A program made the position numbers and the translations under genes. Positions 4,950 through 5,187 of a stretch of 5,187 nucleotides of DNA are shown piece after piece. Positions within the stretch are counted from its first letter, which is position 1; each line of letters starts with the position of its first letter. The DNA is from Clostridia bacterium (GTDB lineage Bacteria > Bacillota > Clostridia > Christensenellales > UBA1242), in the NCBI GenBank assembly GCA_017650795.1, contig JAGCEE010000269.1, positions 1 to 5,187 of the forward strand, in the 5' to 3' direction. The notes below the pieces were generated by a model that searched no databases, was not told the DNA's origin, and was given only the letters and a program-made list of their open reading frames with translations.

Positions 4950-5187
4950 TTAAGTGTGATAGAAACTTAAATTCATTTGTCTAGTCAAAACATCTACGGT
5001 AGTAATGTTTTCAAAAGAATCATCTACCTTATTGCTATCTTCCCAACTTTCGTAGCCATTGGTAAAATCTGTAAAATATGATGTTGCTTGGTCATAAGAA
5101 TAATGACTCAAGTCATTTCCACAAACACCAATGTAGTGTTTCAAGTAAGGCCAGTTTTTAGCTTCAGGCTTAATGTCAATTTGCTCA
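4950..5187 (-). CDS. 3' end of an unrecognised gene, cut by the window edge
   Basis: The frame is open to the window edge and encodes at least 78 residues before a TAA. A TTG at 5144 could be taken as a start, but the frame continues upstream through EQIDIKPEAKNWPYL with no stop, and I see no ribosome site at the TTG, so the true start probably lies outside. The visible part is acidic and rich in tyrosine, aspartate and serine (LSHYSYDQATSYFTDF, YESWEDSNKVDD), with one cysteine and no tail motif. It sits ten bases before the 166-aa gene and probably belongs to the same transcript. No function can be assigned. Confidence 0.65.
   Translation of the reverse strand, partial: EQIDIKPEAKNWPYLKHYIGVCGNDLSHYSYDQATSYFTDFTNGYESWEDSNKVDDSFENITTVDVLTRQMNLSFYHT

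Noticed and set aside
4950..5144. A complete 64-aa gene starting at TTG 5144
   Set aside because: The frame stays open to the window edge and the TTG has no ribosome site, so it is treated as the end of a longer gene.

Overview
The window is AT-rich, tightly packed, and every supportable gene lies on the minus strand, so it is transcribed from high to low coordinates. Most genes are short (100-190 codons) and unrecognised. Several overlap or abut the next gene, start codons are preceded by purine-rich Shine-Dalgarno sequences, and intergenic control elements are compressed. Together with a radical SAM protein of a type I associate with phage genomes, this points to a tailed-phage or prophage accessory region. 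The host cannot be fixed from the sequence. The sigma70-like promoters and AGGA-type ribosome sites are ordinary bacterial signals, and TAA and TAG act as normal stops.

Layout, in the direction of transcription. (1) 5187-1982 is a seven-gene run: a gene cut by the window edge, a 166-aa protein, the radical SAM enzyme, a cysteine-bearing 139-aa protein, then 129-, 152- and 105-aa proteins. Five of the seven end in variants of the same C-terminal tail, approximately KKKxLExDF preceded by a lysine-rich helix, although the rest of each protein differs. (2) Around 1973-1919 there is a hairpin or operator-like repeat and a sigma70-like promoter, which serves a 174-aa helical protein (1887-1363). 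(3) The 344-base gap 1362-1019 holds no intact gene. It contains a convincing decayed coding fragment whose reading frame is restored by a one-base shift. (4) A 193-aa gene (1018-437) is followed by an inverted repeat related to the one in (2). (5) A rho-independent terminator overlaps an almost perfect sigma70 promoter (TTGACA, 17 bp, TATATT) that drives the last gene (326-24).

The most interesting signal is the shared C-terminal tail in the operon. The tail-coding DNA also lies at the start of the next gene in four cases, so it supplies or surrounds that gene's translation start. The last protein of the run keeps the tail with no gene immediately behind it, which argues that the tail is selected as protein. 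It may be a docking or targeting peptide, or the remnant of a duplicated family. The radical SAM enzyme sits inside this set and may act with it, but nothing in the sequence shows its substrate.
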